This document shows, in pieces, positions 1 through 9,608 of a stretch of DNA of 64,000 bases. This stretch comes from Pseudomonadota bacterium. GTDB lineage: Bacteria > Pseudomonadota > Gammaproteobacteria > Magnimaribacterales > D2472. The stretch spans positions 48,365 through 112,364 of the forward strand of contig JAOMBK010000003.1 of assembly GCA_028344535.1 (NCBI GenBank), given 5' to 3'. The position numbers were made by a program, and so were the translations under genes. Within the stretch, counting starts at the first letter, position 1. Each line of letters opens with the position of its first letter. Under the pieces are notes generated by a model. It did not search any database. It was not told where the DNA came from and saw only the letters and a list, made by a program, of their open reading frames with translations.

Positions 1-2
1 AG

Positions 3-548
3 GAGATTCCTGATTTGCATTGGCAATCGTTGCTTAGACATAACAGACCAACCAAACCAATCATTGCAGCTGTGGAGGGTTTTGCTCTAGCTGGCGGGAC
101 AGAAATTTTACAAGGAACTGATATCAGAGTTGCAGGCAAAAGTGCAGTTTTTGGTCTATCAGAACCTCTTAGAGGTCTATTCCCATTAGGTGGTTCTACG
201 GTGCGACTGAGACGTCAAATTCCATATACTCTTGCGGCTGAGGCCTTGTTAACAGGCAGACGAATTTCTTCCGATGAAGCCTTAAGATTTGGCTTGATTG
301 GTCATGTAGTAGAAGACGGAGATGCATTAGACAAAGCTATGGAGATCGCTGAAACTGTAAGTGAAAATGCGCCTTTGTCTATTCAAGCTATTGTAAAATC
401 CTTGCGCGAGATTGATGAAAGCTTTACAGAGGCTGAGGCTTTAGAAAAAGAACTTGAAATAGGCCAACCAATTTTTTCTACAGAAGACATGATGGAAGGA
501 TTAACCGCATTTGCTGAAAAAAGAAAACCAAACTTTAAAGGAAAGTGA
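3..548 (+). CDS. Crotonase-family enoyl-CoA hydratase (5'-truncated by window edge)
   Basis: This is the C-terminal ~180 residues of a crotonase-fold enzyme, which acts on acyl-CoA thioesters, usually hydrating enoyl-CoA in fatty-acid beta-oxidation. The frame is open to the left edge, so the true start lies outside the window; an internal TTG at 15 is not a convincing start. The oxyanion-hole segment ([12 protein letters not shown]) is present with a Glu in the position of the first catalytic Glu of enoyl-CoA hydratase, followed by the FGLSEP segment where the second acidic residue usually sits. Its stop overlaps the GTG start of a second crotonase, so the two are probably co-translated. The exact substrate is unknown. 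Confidence 0.85.
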   Translation, partial: EIPDLHWQSLLRHNRPTKPIIAAVEGFALAGGTEILQGTDIRVAGKSAVFGLSEPLRGLFPLGGSTVRLRRQIPYTLAAEALLTGRRISSDEALRFGLIGHVVEDGDALDKAMEIAETVSENAPLSIQAIVKSLREIDESFTEAEALEKELEIGQPIFSTEDMMEGLTAFAEKRKPNFKGK

Positions 549-1282
549 GCAAACTCTTAGCAGAAACCAATGAGGGTGTTCGCACTCTTATTTTCAATCG
601 TCCCGAGACTAAAAATGCATTTGATGCAGAATTATGGGGTCTTTTTAGAGACGCATTAAATTCTGCCAGTGATGATCCAGATATTTCCTCAGTAATAGTT
701 ACAGGATCTTCAAACACTTTTTCATCTGGGGTTGATTTAAGCAGCATGATGGGAGATGGCGGCGCAGAATACGAGGAGCCTTTTGAAACATGTATTGACG
801 CATTGATTAATTTTAAAAAGCCGTTAATTGGAGCTGTGGAGGGCGCAGCTGTAGGAGGTGGCGCAACAATTCTTTTGCATTTTGATGCTGTTTTCATTGC
901 TCCCAATGCAAAGATCAAATATCCATTTTCTGATTTAGGATTGGCTCCTGAAGTAGGCAGCTCTTTTTTGCTTTTTCAATCTTTAGGGTATCAACAAGCT
1001 GCACAACTGCTATTTGAATCTCAGCCAGTAGATGGCAATAGATATCATGAGCTAGGTTTGGCTAAGTATGTTGGCGAGGATTGTTTGGCTGAGGCAAATA
1101 AATATGCTCATATGCTCAAAGAACAATCACTAAGTTCAATCATTGAAACCAAAGCTATATTAAAATCCTTTATGCAAGAAGATCTTGCTAAATCTCGATC
1201 CATGGAAACTGCAGCTATGAAAAAGCTATTTGGTTCAGAGGATAATATCAAAGCGGTAGAAAAATTTTTTGCAAAAAAATAA
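545..1282 (+). CDS. Crotonase-family enoyl-CoA hydratase/isomerase
   Basis: A 245-residue crotonase, the usual length for the family. It has the FSSGVDL oxyanion-hole motif near residue 60 and [15 protein letters not shown] near residue 100. The hydratase-type Glu after GGG is replaced here by Thr, while a later Glu lies in APEVGSS. That pattern is closer to delta3-delta2-enoyl-CoA isomerases and PaaG-like enzymes (family knowledge), so isomerase activity is more likely than plain hydration (inference). The start is GTG, overlapping the stop of the preceding crotonase by 4 bp. The pair probably handles unsaturated or modified acyl-CoAs in the cytoplasm. Confidence 0.85.
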   Translation: MSKLLAETNEGVRTLIFNRPETKNAFDAELWGLFRDALNSASDDPDISSVIVTGSSNTFSSGVDLSSMMGDGGAEYEEPFETCIDALINFKKPLIGAVEGAAVGGGATILLHFDAVFIAPNAKIKYPFSDLGLAPEVGSSFLLFQSLGYQQAAQLLFESQPVDGNRYHELGLAKYVGEDCLAEANKYAHMLKEQSLSSIIETKAILKSFMQEDLAKSRSMETAAMKKLFGSEDNIKAVEKFFAKK

Positions 1283-1288
1283 ATAATT

Positions 1289-1795
1289 ATGTCTTTTGAA
1301 AGAATCCAACTCTTTTTAGAAACCAACCCTGAGTATGGTTGGGTGCTTGTTTTTTTATTTGGTTTTATGGAATCAATGATTATTACAGGAAGCTTTATGC
1401 CAAGCGCTGTTCTTTTTTCTTTATGCATCTACCTATACAACATTGAATTGCTAACTCTTCCGTGGATCTGTGGCATTGCTTTGCTTGGTTCACATGTGGG
1501 TGATGTATGTGGTTTTTTAGTTGGAAAATCTATTGGACCAAGCCTTTTAAACACAAAGTTTATGCAAAAGCGCCAAAAACCAATCAATAAAACACAACAA
1601 TTTTTAGAGCGTTTTGGTCCTTACACAGTTTTGGTTGGAAGATTTATTCCAGCAATACGACCCTTAGTTCCTTTTTTATTGGGAGTTACTGATTTGAGGT
1701 TAAAAAGGTTCTATGTTGCTGATCTAATAGCTTGTTCATTATGGGCTCTTGCTTTAGCCTTGCTTGTGGTATCGGTAGGCTCTATATTTAAATAA
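1289..1795 (+). CDS. DedA/VTT-family membrane protein
   Basis: A 168-residue inner-membrane protein of the DedA (SNARE-associated/VTT) family. Members act as lipid scramblases or undecaprenyl-phosphate/phospholipid flippases and affect membrane-potential homeostasis. Visible marks are the N-terminal FGFMES segment, the Gly-rich GSHVGDVCGFLVGKSIG region near residue 72, the family signature GRFIPAIRPLVPFLLGV near residue 111, and a C-terminal hydrophobic helix. It starts 6 bp after the crotonase and is probably in the same transcript. The transported lipid cannot be told from sequence. Confidence 0.85.
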   Translation: MSFERIQLFLETNPEYGWVLVFLFGFMESMIITGSFMPSAVLFSLCIYLYNIELLTLPWICGIALLGSHVGDVCGFLVGKSIGPSLLNTKFMQKRQKPINKTQQFLERFGPYTVLVGRFIPAIRPLVPFLLGVTDLRLKRFYVADLIACSLWALALALLVVSVGSIFK

Positions 1796-1797
1796 TC

Positions 1798-1986
1798 ATG
1801 ATTACATTAATAATATTATTCTTATCTATTATTGCGCTTTTATTTTTAGTGCAACAATTATTAAAAAATTCCCCTGAAGGAAAATTTCTTAAATCCTTAA
1901 GAGACTTATTGCTGATTGTTTTGGCATTGGGAATTTCTACTGGTGTATTTTATGTAGGGTTCAGACTGATTCGATTTCTTATTTAG
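1798..1986 (+). CDS. Small two-helix membrane protein, unknown function
   Basis: A 62-residue protein with two strongly hydrophobic stretches (about residues 2-21 and 38-60) separated by a basic, polar linker, so probably a helical hairpin in the inner membrane. It starts 2 bp after the DedA gene and ends 4 bp before the HIT gene. That spacing, with an ATG start, makes it a credible gene. I do not recognise the family; a twin-TM assistant protein of the DedA gene is only a guess. Confidence 0.6.
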   Translation: MITLIILFLSIIALLFLVQQLLKNSPEGKFLKSLRDLLLIVLALGISTGVFYVGFRLIRFLI

Positions 1987-1990
1987 ATTT

Positions 1991-2329
1991 ATGGAAACGC
2001 TTTTTACTAAAATCATTAACAAAGAAATTCCTGCAGATATTATTTTTGAGGATGAGCTATCTCTTGTCTTTAAAGATATTAATCCGCAGGCTCCAACACA
2101 TTTATTAATTATTCCTAAAAAACCAATACCTAAACTTTCGGATGCAACAGAAGAGGATAAAGAGCTCCTTGGTCATTTAATGTGGGTTGCAGGAGAGGTT
2201 GCTCGAGATCTTGGGTTGGATGAAACCTTTAGACTTGTTACAAATAATGGAGCTAAAGCTGGTCAAAGCGTTTTCCATCTTCATTTGCATCTTTTAAGTG
2301 GCAGACCGCTGCAGTGGCCTCCTGGGTAA
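1991..2329 (+). CDS. hinT: HIT-family (histidine triad) nucleotide-binding protein
   Basis: A 112-residue HinT-like purine nucleoside phosphoramidase, expected to be a cytoplasmic homodimer hydrolysing AMP-lysine or aminoacyl-adenylate-type conjugates. The family signature is intact near the C-terminus: HLHLHLLSGR, with three alternating histidines, the middle one being the nucleophile. The N-terminal TLFTKIINKEIPADIIFEDE and the INPQAPTHLLIIPKK segment are characteristic. Length and order match bacterial HinT well. It sits in a tightly packed operon with the DedA and SnoaL-like genes. Confidence 0.93.
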   Translation: METLFTKIINKEIPADIIFEDELSLVFKDINPQAPTHLLIIPKKPIPKLSDATEEDKELLGHLMWVAGEVARDLGLDETFRLVTNNGAKAGQSVFHLHLHLLSGRPLQWPPG

Positions 2330-2332
2330 ACA

Positions 2333-2947
2333 ATGAGCATAGAAAAAAGGCTAGATAGGTTGGAGTCTTTGGATGAGATTAGGCAGCTTGCTGCTAAGTA
2401 CTCTGTAACTTTAGACATGCGTGATTTAGATATGCATGTGAATCTATTTGTTCCTGATGTAAGGGTGGGAAAAGAGGCAACTGGCAGGCAAGCTTTAAAG
2501 CAATGGGCTGATGCAACATTTAGAGATCAATTCACTGGCACCTCACATCATATTGGAAACCACATCATAGATTTTGATTCCCCTGATTCTGCTATTGGGC
2601 TGGTCTATTCAAAGAACGAACATGAGACTGAAACAGAATGGGTGATTATGCAAATGTTATATTGGGATACCTATAACAGAATTGATGGAAGATGGCTCTT
2701 TAAAAAAAGACTGCCGATGTATTGGTATGCAACCGATTTAAATAAACCGCCTCTTGGCGATCAAAAAATGCGTTGGCCAGGCCAGGAAAATTATGAAGGA
2801 TATTTTCATGACTTATTTCCTTCCTGGAAAGAGTTTTGGAGCAGCGAGTATATTCGAGACAATGATGTAGCAAAACCCGTCGAGGCTAATTCATTTTTGA
2901 AGGCTCTGCGTCGTGACTCAAAGCCTGGAAAGTTAAGGGTTAAATAA
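2333..2947 (+). CDS. SnoaL/NTF2-like domain protein
   Basis: A 204-residue protein whose first ~140 residues look like a SnoaL-like/NTF2 alpha+beta barrel: an opening EKRLDRLESLDEIRQLAAKY helix, an RDLDMHVNLFVPDV strand, TSHHIGNHII, and a strand ending in DGRWLFKKR. Members include ring-hydroxylating-dioxygenase beta-like proteins, cyclases and dehydratases, so the fold does not define a reaction. The His pair in TSHHIGNH could be catalytic. The C-terminal 60 residues are rich in Trp, Tyr and Phe. It follows hinT by 3 bp. Function unknown; possibly a dehydratase or hydrolase of small hydrophobic acids. Confidence 0.7.
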   Translation: MSIEKRLDRLESLDEIRQLAAKYSVTLDMRDLDMHVNLFVPDVRVGKEATGRQALKQWADATFRDQFTGTSHHIGNHIIDFDSPDSAIGLVYSKNEHETETEWVIMQMLYWDTYNRIDGRWLFKKRLPMYWYATDLNKPPLGDQKMRWPGQENYEGYFHDLFPSWKEFWSSEYIRDNDVAKPVEANSFLKALRRDSKPGKLRVK

Positions 2948-3041
2948 CTAAATAAGCTACAATGCCAAGTACAAAAACTAACCCACCTATGCCTAAAACA
3001 AATAGTCCTAAGCTTTTTATCGTTTGTGCATCATCATTCAT
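2940..3041 (-). CDS. Possible 33-residue single-helix membrane protein
   Basis: On the minus strand an ATG at 3041 opens a 33-codon frame that encodes MNDDAQTIKSLG and then a continuous hydrophobic, Gly-spaced helix to its stop. The stop overlaps the 3' end of the SnoaL-like gene. The polar acidic N-terminus plus a single TM helix resembles the small membrane protein at 17958-18089. The ribosome-binding site is weak. It fills an otherwise empty 132-bp gap. I treat it as plausible but unproven. Confidence 0.35.
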   Translation of the reverse strand: MNDDAQTIKSLGLFVLGIGGLVFVLGIVAYLVI

Positions 3042-3079
3042 TCATTCAGTATAACCACCAAATATTTCTATAATCAACA

Positions 3080-4105
3080 ATGAATTCAGAAACTAGATTA
3101 ACTTTTCCATTGGATGTTGTTCCAAAGTCTGGAACCATGCATGCAATCAATGAGCATGTTCGTTGGATAAGAATGCCTCTACCCATGTCTCTGAATCATA
3201 TAAACCTATGGGGTTTAGGGGCGCAAGATAACTTAACTTTGGTGGATACAGGCATGCATCTTGATGATACTAAAAATGCTTGGATTGATTTAATTGATAA
3301 AGAAAACCTTTCAATAAAAGATGTGGTTGTTACACACATGCATCCTGATCATATTGGGATGGCTGGTTGGTTTGTTAAAAAATACAACACTTCATTTAGC
3401 ATGAGTAGAACCGATTATCTTCAATGTCGAATGCTATCTGCCGACACTGGTGATAATGTTCCACATGAGGCCATAGATTTTTATACCCAAGCTGGAATGA
3501 CAGAAAGGCAAATTAAATCCTTTACGGAGAGATTCGGTTTCTTTGGTTCAATCATTCATCCATTGCCTCAATCATATAATCGATTAAAAGAGGACGACGT
3601 CATTCACATAAACGGTATCGATTGGGTGGCCATAGAGGGCCGTGGACATACCATGGAGCATCTTTGTTTTTTTTCTAAAGAGTTAAATATGTTTATAAGC
3701 GGTGATCAATTACTTCCTACTATTAGCTCTCACGTTGGAACATTTCCCACAGAGCCTGCTGCTAATCCAGTGGAAGATTGGATTTCTTCTTGTCACAAGC
3801 TTATTGAAAAATTACCAGAGGATGTCTTGGTTTTACCCGCGCATGGTAGACCATTTATTGGAGCTCATAAAAGACTGAATGCACTTATCAATCATCACGA
3901 ACAATCACTAGAAAAACTCCATGCTGTTCTTAGTACACCAAAGAGAGCTGTCGATGTTTTTGATGTTCTTTTTAAAAGAGAGATCGATGACTCTAATTTA
4001 ATTATGGCGACAGGAGAATCTTTGGGACATTTAAATTGCTTGCTCTACAGAGGATTGATTACAAAATCTTTTAATAATAATCAATGTTGGTATGAGCAAA
4101 GCTAA
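3080..4105 (+). CDS. Metallo-beta-lactamase-fold hydrolase
   Basis: A 341-residue MBL-fold protein. The zinc-binding motif THMHPDHIGM (HxHxDH) lies near residue 90, preceded by the typical LVDTGM strand. Later metal ligands are likely the His in EGRGHTMEH (about residue 195), the Asp in FISGDQLL (about 208) and the His in LPAHGRP (about 257). The long C-terminal helical part suits the larger MBL subgroup that includes lactonases and thioesterase-like hydrolases. No signal peptide is visible, so cytoplasmic. Its end overlaps the MFS gene by 14 bp. Substrate not determinable. Confidence 0.88.
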   Translation: MNSETRLTFPLDVVPKSGTMHAINEHVRWIRMPLPMSLNHINLWGLGAQDNLTLVDTGMHLDDTKNAWIDLIDKENLSIKDVVVTHMHPDHIGMAGWFVKKYNTSFSMSRTDYLQCRMLSADTGDNVPHEAIDFYTQAGMTERQIKSFTERFGFFGSIIHPLPQSYNRLKEDDVIHINGIDWVAIEGRGHTMEHLCFFSKELNMFISGDQLLPTISSHVGTFPTEPAANPVEDWISSCHKLIEKLPEDVLVLPAHGRPFIGAHKRLNALINHHEQSLEKLHAVLSTPKRAVDVFDVLFKREIDDSNLIMATGESLGHLNCLLYRGLITKSFNNNQCWYEQS

Positions 4106-5348
4106 ACTCTCTGCAGAAGCCAAAGCATGGATTCTTTATGATGGAGGAAACTCTGCATTTGCGACTACTGTTATTGCTGCATTTTTCCCAATATTTTTTA
4201 ATGACTTTTGGGCTTCTGGGCTAGAGGCTGAGGTCAAAACTGCATATCTTGGCTGGGGTTTAACAATCTCTAACTTGGTTCTTCTATTTACATCACCTTT
4301 TATTGGTGCAGTTACAGATGTTTCCAGAACAACAAAAATTTTATTTACTGGGTTTGGTGCAATTTCTATTATTTCGGTTGCTGTTTTATATTTTATCCCA
4401 GCAGGTTCTTGGCTTCAGGCTTTAATTTTTTTTGGTATTGCTAATTATTGTTTTGCAGCAGGCAATACTTTATACGATAAGATGCTGGTCCAAGTTTCGG
4501 ATGAAAGCAATATTGCAAGAATATCCAGTTATGGGTTTGCATTTGGCTATCTAGGTGGAGGTTTACTGTTTCTTGTGAATGCAGCCATGACAATTAAGCC
4601 GGAATTTTTTGGGTTATCAAGCGTTGCTGATGCTGTTAGATGGTCTTTTTTAAGTGTTTCTGTCTGGTGGACTTTATTTCTGATCCCTATTCTTTTAAAA
4701 ATTCAAGACAGAGGTGTAAATTTACCTGGATCTCATTTTAAGCTTGCTTATACAAAAGTATTTAATACCTTGCGAACAGTCTCTGCCAAGAAAAATGTTT
4801 TTATTTTTTTATTGGCTTTCTTTTTATATATAGATGGCGTCCATACAATTATGGCCATGGCGGCTGATTTTGCTCTTAATTTAGGTTTGCCAAGTAGCGA
4901 TGTAATTGTTGCACTTATTTTGGTGCAATTTGTTGCATTTCCTACAACATTATTATGGTCAAAGTTTGCATATAAGTTTGGTGATAAAAATACTTTGCTT
5001 TTTACAATCTCTTTGTACCTTGTCGTGATTGCATATTCAGCATTTCTTTCAAATGCTATCGAGTTTTATATTCTTGCTTCAATGGTTGGAGCGATTCAAG
5101 GTGGCATTCAATCAATTTCTAGGAGCTATTATGCAACTCTAATTCCTCCAGATGAATCCGGTGAGTACTTTGGTTTTTATAATATGTTTGGACGTGCTGG
5201 AGCATTTATGGGCCCAGCCTTAGTCGCAATTTTTGTTACTTTTTTTCAAGATACAAGATATGGCTTGATACCTATTGCTGCACTGTTTATTATGGGCGCC
5301 ATAATTCTCTTAAAGGTTAAAAGCACCCATGAATCTCTTCAGTCGTAA
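4092..5348 (+). CDS. MFS transporter, UMF1 (Atg22-like) family
   Basis: A 418-residue polytopic inner-membrane protein with about 12 hydrophobic segments. The N-terminal AWILYDGGNSAFATTVIAAFF and the AGNTLYDKML and GGIQSISRSYYATLIP segments are typical of the UMF1/Atg22-like branch of the major facilitator superfamily. In eukaryotes this branch exports amino acids from vacuoles; bacterial members are poorly characterised. The start overlaps the MBL-fold gene by 14 bp and the stop overlaps the next small gene by 20 bp, which suggests translational coupling. It may export the product of the adjacent hydrolase (inference from context only). Confidence 0.85.
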   Translation: MSKAKLSAEAKAWILYDGGNSAFATTVIAAFFPIFFNDFWASGLEAEVKTAYLGWGLTISNLVLLFTSPFIGAVTDVSRTTKILFTGFGAISIISVAVLYFIPAGSWLQALIFFGIANYCFAAGNTLYDKMLVQVSDESNIARISSYGFAFGYLGGGLLFLVNAAMTIKPEFFGLSSVADAVRWSFLSVSVWWTLFLIPILLKIQDRGVNLPGSHFKLAYTKVFNTLRTVSAKKNVFIFLLAFFLYIDGVHTIMAMAADFALNLGLPSSDVIVALILVQFVAFPTTLLWSKFAYKFGDKNTLLFTISLYLVVIAYSAFLSNAIEFYILASMVGAIQGGIQSISRSYYATLIPPDESGEYFGFYNMFGRAGAFMGPALVAIFVTFFQDTRYGLIPIAALFIMGAIILLKVKSTHESLQS

Positions 5349-5517
5349 CTCAATTATTCTATATAGTTTGCTGGGGCTGATTAGTTTATTTTTAGCTGGC
5401 TTTATTAGAAATTTTTTACAATTCAATACTTGGTTAGAGGTGCTGATCACATCTTGTATCATTATTCCCATGTATATGTTTGCTAGAAAAATTTTTTCAA
5501 AGTTCCTTCAAAATTAA
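5329..5517 (+). CDS. Small two-helix membrane protein, unknown
   Basis: A 62-residue protein with hydrophobic segments at about residues 9-28 and 36-53 and a basic C-terminus. It overlaps the MFS stop by 20 bp, and its last stop base is shared with the ATG of the next gene. The overlap pattern at both ends supports translation. No recognised domain. Confidence 0.5.
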   Translation: MNLFSRNSIILYSLLGLISLFLAGFIRNFLQFNTWLEVLITSCIIIPMYMFARKIFSKFLQN

Positions 5518-5756
5518 TGCAAGATTTATCTCAGGCATTACTTCAGTTCTCACCTAAATTAAGAGATCAAAAAGAAGGTGAAACCACTCCGGAATATTTA
5601 AATTATATTAATAAAAAGATTAATCTCACTCACGAAGAGATTTTAAAATTCAGTCCCTTTTATAGAATTTCAGAAATTTTAAAAAATACAGAGCCTCTAT
5701 CATTGCAAGATATTAAGGAGATCTTCAATGAAGTTAAAAAACATAGTTCTGCATAA
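5517..5756 (+). CDS. Small soluble protein, unknown
   Basis: A 79-residue, charged, mostly helical protein with no signal peptide or TM segment. It contains LSLQDIKEIFNEVKKH at the C-terminus and a SPFYRISEIL stretch in the middle. Its ATG overlaps the preceding stop (TAATG arrangement). I do not recognise a family. Confidence 0.5.
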   Translation: MQDLSQALLQFSPKLRDQKEGETTPEYLNYINKKINLTHEEILKFSPFYRISEILKNTEPLSLQDIKEIFNEVKKHSSA

Positions 5757-5795
5757 TTTCAGAAACTTAATTTCTATACCTGATTAATTTTTTAA

Positions 5796-6830
5796 GTGTA
5801 TGATTCTTTTATGAGTTGGTACAGAATCAAAACTTCTTTTATTGGCATCAAAAGATTGATCACTCTATCCAAGGAAGACAAGCAAGCATGCATAGATGCT
5901 TATAGATTTTTTCAAAGCATGCAAGATGGAGTAAAAACTAAAACAGAGGATGAAACGAAAGCAGTCGCAGCTTACTACAAAGTATTAAATAATATGCTCT
6001 CAGTTTTTGATTTAGAGAAACTGTACATTCCACCCCAACTAGACGACTCGCAAGGTCTTTATGGAAATCAATTGCTTTGTGAGCAGGCTCTGTTGAAAGA
6101 ATTGAATTTGAGCAATCCTGCATCATCTCACTTGCTGGATATGGGTTGTGGAAGAGGTAGAATTTCGCACTATTTTGCCTCGTTAACTGGAGGAGAAGTT
6201 TCAGGATATAACATAGATCCAAATCAGATAGAAAATGCAGAGGATTGGGCAAATGAAACTAGTATGACTGATCGACTGCATTTTAAAGTTGGTGATCATC
6301 ACAAGCCTTTGGATTATGATGCGGAAAGCTTTGATGGCCTTTTTTCTTTTCAAGCCGTTTGGCCCTTTTTTAAAAAAGAGGAGTTAGATAAATGCGCGCA
6401 AGAAATGTTTAGGGTGCTGAAACCAGGCTCAAGATATGCCTGCTCAGAATATTTACTTTCTCCTTATTTTGACTGGCACAACGAGGAACATGCCAGTTTG
6501 CATAAAAAATATCTTCCCACGCTTGCCGCCACTCAGTCTATGTATCCCGCAGATGTTTGCATGGCTTTAGAAAGAGCAGGCTTTAAAATTATCTTATCCG
6601 CTCCTTCTAAAAGTCCCGCATGGCCAATATGCGAACAAAAAAGAAATTTAATCTGGAGGGTAAGAAAGGTTATTAGATTTTTCCAACGCCTGAGAATCAT
6701 TCCCGCATGGGTGGAGGAATCATTAGATTTACTGCAAACCGGCGGCCAGTCATGGACTGATGCTGAGAAAGCAAAGATTGCTGATTTGAATTGGAGAATT
6801 GTTGCTGAGAAGCCAGCAGCTACTTTCTAG
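5796..6830 (+). CDS. Class I SAM-dependent methyltransferase
   Basis: A 344-residue protein with a Rossmann-fold SAM-binding core. Motif I, LLDMGCGRGRISHYF, lies near residue 112, with the acidic end of beta-2 at GYNIDPNQ, and SFDGLFSFQAVWPFF as motif II. The order and the PGSRYACSEYLLSPYF segment resemble sterol/tocopherol C-methyltransferases, so a lipid or quinone-like acceptor is possible (inference). The longest frame begins at a GTG (5796); an ATG at 5811 is an equally good start. The 3' end overlaps the convergent glycerophosphodiesterase by 11 bp. Confidence 0.82.
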   Translation: MYDSFMSWYRIKTSFIGIKRLITLSKEDKQACIDAYRFFQSMQDGVKTKTEDETKAVAAYYKVLNNMLSVFDLEKLYIPPQLDDSQGLYGNQLLCEQALLKELNLSNPASSHLLDMGCGRGRISHYFASLTGGEVSGYNIDPNQIENAEDWANETSMTDRLHFKVGDHHKPLDYDAESFDGLFSFQAVWPFFKKEELDKCAQEMFRVLKPGSRYACSEYLLSPYFDWHNEEHASLHKKYLPTLAATQSMYPADVCMALERAGFKIILSAPSKSPAWPICEQKRNLIWRVRKVIRFFQRLRIIPAWVEESLDLLQTGGQSWTDAEKAKIADLNWRIVAEKPAATF

Positions 6831-7593
6831 TTAAGACCTCTTTTAAAAGCTTTGGTCTGTCAGTAATAATCCCATCAACACCAAGGTCGATCAATTTCTG
6901 CATTGTATTTTCATCATTAATGGTCCAAACATGGATCTTTAATCCCAAGCTTTGAACAAATTTAATGAATCTTTTGGTCACAAGTTTGATGCCATAGTGA
7001 TATATGGGAATTTGTAAACAATCACCTTGAACTCTTTTTTTATAAAGGCCAAAGCTGGCCAATAAGAGTTTTAGTATTTCATTTGGTCCCATTGAAAGGC
7101 ATGTTTTGGGATAATTTTCTTTCACTAATTTTAGTCTTTTGCTGCTGAAGCTTGCAATGCAGATTCTGTTAAATGCATCTAACTCGTTTATTATTTCCAT
7201 GGCTGGTAATGCTACTTCATCTGTCTTTACATCAATTTGAAAAAAGGTATCAGGAAATTTTTTTAATACCTCTTTCAAGGTTGGAATCTGATATGCCTCA
7301 AATAACCTCAATTGATTGATCTCTTCGCTGTGAAGATTGTTAAAGATTAGATCCTTTCCCAGCAGCCTATTTAAATCATCGTCATGAAAAATAAAGGGTA
7401 TTCCATCAGCAGATAGCTGAACATCTGTTTCAATATATGCAGAGCCAACTTCTATCGCATACTTAAATGATTCTATTGTATTTTCTGGGGCCTCAAGACT
7501 TCCTCCTCTGTGAGCAGAAATAGAGATGCCCGGTTGCTTTAGATATGGGTGAAGAGACATTTCATTATTGTACTTAGATTGGTGTAAAATCAC
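6820..7593 (-). CDS. Glycerophosphodiester phosphodiesterase
   Basis: A 257-residue GDPD-family enzyme that hydrolyses glycerophosphodiesters to sn-glycerol 3-phosphate and an alcohol. Catalytic landmarks are the N-terminal SAHRGGSLEAPENT (His, Arg, then Glu and Asn), ETDVQLSADG with the metal-binding Glu/Asp, and FHDDDLNRL with the second His. The C-terminal VWTINDENTMQKLIDLGVDGIITDRP is classic for UgpQ-type cytoplasmic members. No signal peptide is seen. Start uncertain: a second ATG lies 11 codons in (MSLHPYL). Divergent from oadG across 42 bp; convergent and overlapping with the methyltransferase. Confidence 0.92.
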   Translation of the reverse strand: MILHQSKYNNEMSLHPYLKQPGISISAHRGGSLEAPENTIESFKYAIEVGSAYIETDVQLSADGIPFIFHDDDLNRLLGKDLIFNNLHSEEINQLRLFEAYQIPTLKEVLKKFPDTFFQIDVKTDEVALPAMEIINELDAFNRICIASFSSKRLKLVKENYPKTCLSMGPNEILKLLLASFGLYKKRVQGDCLQIPIYHYGIKLVTKRFIKFVQSLGLKIHVWTINDENTMQKLIDLGVDGIITDRPKLLKEVLTRK

Positions 7594-7635
7594 TAAGGTC
7601 TATTCAAAAGATTGTAGGCCAACATTTTAATAAAT

Positions 7636-7857
7636 ATGATAGAGCAAGATATCTTAATGCAAGAGGGGATGAATCTCCTATATAGCGGAATGGTTGTTGT
7701 TTTTAGTTTTCTGCTTTTGCTAATTATTTCAGTAAATTTGTTAAGAATCGTCTTTTCATCTAAACCTCAGAAAAATATCTCAAGCACCCCAGCAAGTATA
7801 AAAAATGATGTTCATCATAAGATTATTAAAGAAGTTCTTGGAGGTATTAGATCATGA
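7636..7857 (+). CDS. oadG: Oxaloacetate decarboxylase gamma subunit (Na+ pump)
   Basis: A 73-residue OadG-family protein: one N-terminal TM helix (about residues 14-35) followed by a polar tail. In the Na+-pumping decarboxylase it anchors the carboxyltransferase subunit to the membrane subunit and carries a metal site at the C-terminus. The MNLLYSGMVVVFSFLLLL segment is the family hallmark. The stop overlaps the ATG of oadA by 4 bp, which with gene order confirms the assignment. Confidence 0.88.
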   Translation: MIEQDILMQEGMNLLYSGMVVVFSFLLLLIISVNLLRIVFSSKPQKNISSTPASIKNDVHHKIIKEVLGGIRS

Positions 7858-9608
7858 ATGAATCTAAGAAAATTGGAGTAACAGAGGTTGTTTTAAGGGA
7901 TGCTCATCAATCTCTCCTGGCAACTAGATTTAGATATCACGACATGGAGGCAGCTTTAAAAGACCTAGATGATGTTGGTTTTTGGTCAGTTGAGTCGTGG
8001 GGCGGAGCAATCTTTGATTCATGCATTAGATATCTTGGTGAAGATCCATGGGAAAGGATTAGAAAAATTAAATCTATGATGCCTAACACTCCTCAACAAA
8101 TGCTTTTAAGAGGACAAAATTTATTGGGCTACAAACATTATGCAGATGATGTTGTAAACAAATTCGTGGAATGCTCCAAGCAAAACGGAGTGGATGTTTT
8201 TAGAGTATTTGATGCATTGAATGATCCAAGAAATATGCATCAAGCTCTTCAAGCAGTAATTGCAGTTGAAGGTCATGCTCAAGGAACAATTTCATATACC
8301 ACCAGCCCAGTTCACACGATAGATCTTTGGGTTGACCTGGCAAAAAATATTCAAGACATGGGTGCGCATTCTTTAGCTATTAAGGATATGGCCGGATTAC
8401 TTAAACCCTATGTGGCATTTGAATTAGTCTCTAGGCTCAAAGATGAGCTTGAAATTCCAATTCATATGCACTGTCATGCAACCACAGGCATGTCAGTTGC
8501 AACAGGTGTTAAGGCGATTGAAGCAGGTTTGGATAACATTGACACGTCGATTTCTTCAATGAGCATGACATATGGCCACACACCCACCGAAACATTAATT
8601 AGCATTCTTGATGGAACCAATAGAGAGACCGGTCTGGATATAGAAAAACTAACTCCAATCGCTGAACATTTCCAAAAAGTTAGAAGAAAATATAGAAACT
8701 TTGAAGGGTCCCTTAGAGGGGTTGATGCTCGTATTTTAGCCTCGCAAGTTCCTGGTGGAATGTTAACAAATCTTGAGAATCAACTTAAAGCACAAGACTC
8801 AATTGATAGGTTTGATGAGGTGATTAATGAGATTCCTAAAGTTAGAGAAGACTTAGGGTACATTCCATTGGTAACTCCAACATCGCAGATTGTTGGAACT
8901 CAATCAGTGATTAACATCCTATCTGGCTCAAGGTATTCTACTGTGACCAATGAAGTTAAGTCTTTATTGAAAGGTGAATATGGGGCAACTCCAGCACCGG
9001 TGAATAAAGATTTGCAACAAGAGGGCATTGGGGATAGTGCAGTTATAACCTGTAGACCAGCTGATGTTTTGACTGATAATTTTCAATCTGTAGAAGATGA
9101 GTTTAAAAGCGTCATTGCTGAAAAAAATATTGCAGCTGATGCGTCTATAGAAAATATTCTCATATATGCAATGTTTCCAGAAATAGGACTGAACTTTATA
9201 GAAAATTCTGATAATCCTGATTATTTTGAATCTGAGCCATTAGATATAACTCAGTTAACTGATTCCTCCTACTTGGTGACTGTTGAAGATCAGGAATATT
9301 CTGTAACTTTAAAAGCAGATAATTCTGTCACGATTAATGATGGGTCTCAGATCAATCAAGTCGTTTCCAATCCATCGATTGAAGCTGGAGCAGGCGAAGT
9401 TATAGCAGCGCCATTGGGCGGGAATATATTTAGAGTAATTATTGCTGAGGGAGAATCAGTTGATGCAGATTCGACCATTTTAATTTTAGAAGCCATGAAA
9501 ATGGAAACAGAAATTAAAGCTCCTTCTGCCGGAGTTGTAGGAAAAATATTTGTTAAACCGGGGGATATGGTAAAACCAGGAACTCCTTTGTTTGAAATTG
9601 TCAGCTAA
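7854..9608 (+). CDS. oadA: Oxaloacetate decarboxylase alpha subunit (biotin carboxyltransferase)
   Basis: A 584-residue OadA. Domains are an N-terminal HMG-CoA-lyase-like carboxyltransferase barrel starting at [11 protein letters not shown] (about residue 9, metal-binding Asp), with [10 protein letters not shown] near 202 for the His pair; a conserved post-barrel domain; and a C-terminal biotinyl domain with EAMKMET, whose Lys (about 549) is biotinylated. It transfers CO2 from oxaloacetate to biotin, giving pyruvate. Decarboxylation on OadB then drives Na+ export. It lies between oadG and oadB with overlapping start/stop codons, as in known oad operons. Confidence 0.96.
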   Translation: MNESKKIGVTEVVLRDAHQSLLATRFRYHDMEAALKDLDDVGFWSVESWGGAIFDSCIRYLGEDPWERIRKIKSMMPNTPQQMLLRGQNLLGYKHYADDVVNKFVECSKQNGVDVFRVFDALNDPRNMHQALQAVIAVEGHAQGTISYTTSPVHTIDLWVDLAKNIQDMGAHSLAIKDMAGLLKPYVAFELVSRLKDELEIPIHMHCHATTGMSVATGVKAIEAGLDNIDTSISSMSMTYGHTPTETLISILDGTNRETGLDIEKLTPIAEHFQKVRRKYRNFEGSLRGVDARILASQVPGGMLTNLENQLKAQDSIDRFDEVINEIPKVREDLGYIPLVTPTSQIVGTQSVINILSGSRYSTVTNEVKSLLKGEYGATPAPVNKDLQQEGIGDSAVITCRPADVLTDNFQSVEDEFKSVIAEKNIAADASIENILIYAMFPEIGLNFIENSDNPDYFESEPLDITQLTDSSYLVTVEDQEYSVTLKADNSVTINDGSQINQVVSNPSIEAGAGEVIAAPLGGNIFRVIIAEGESVDADSTILILEAMKMETEIKAPSAGVVGKIFVKPGDMVKPGTPLFEIVS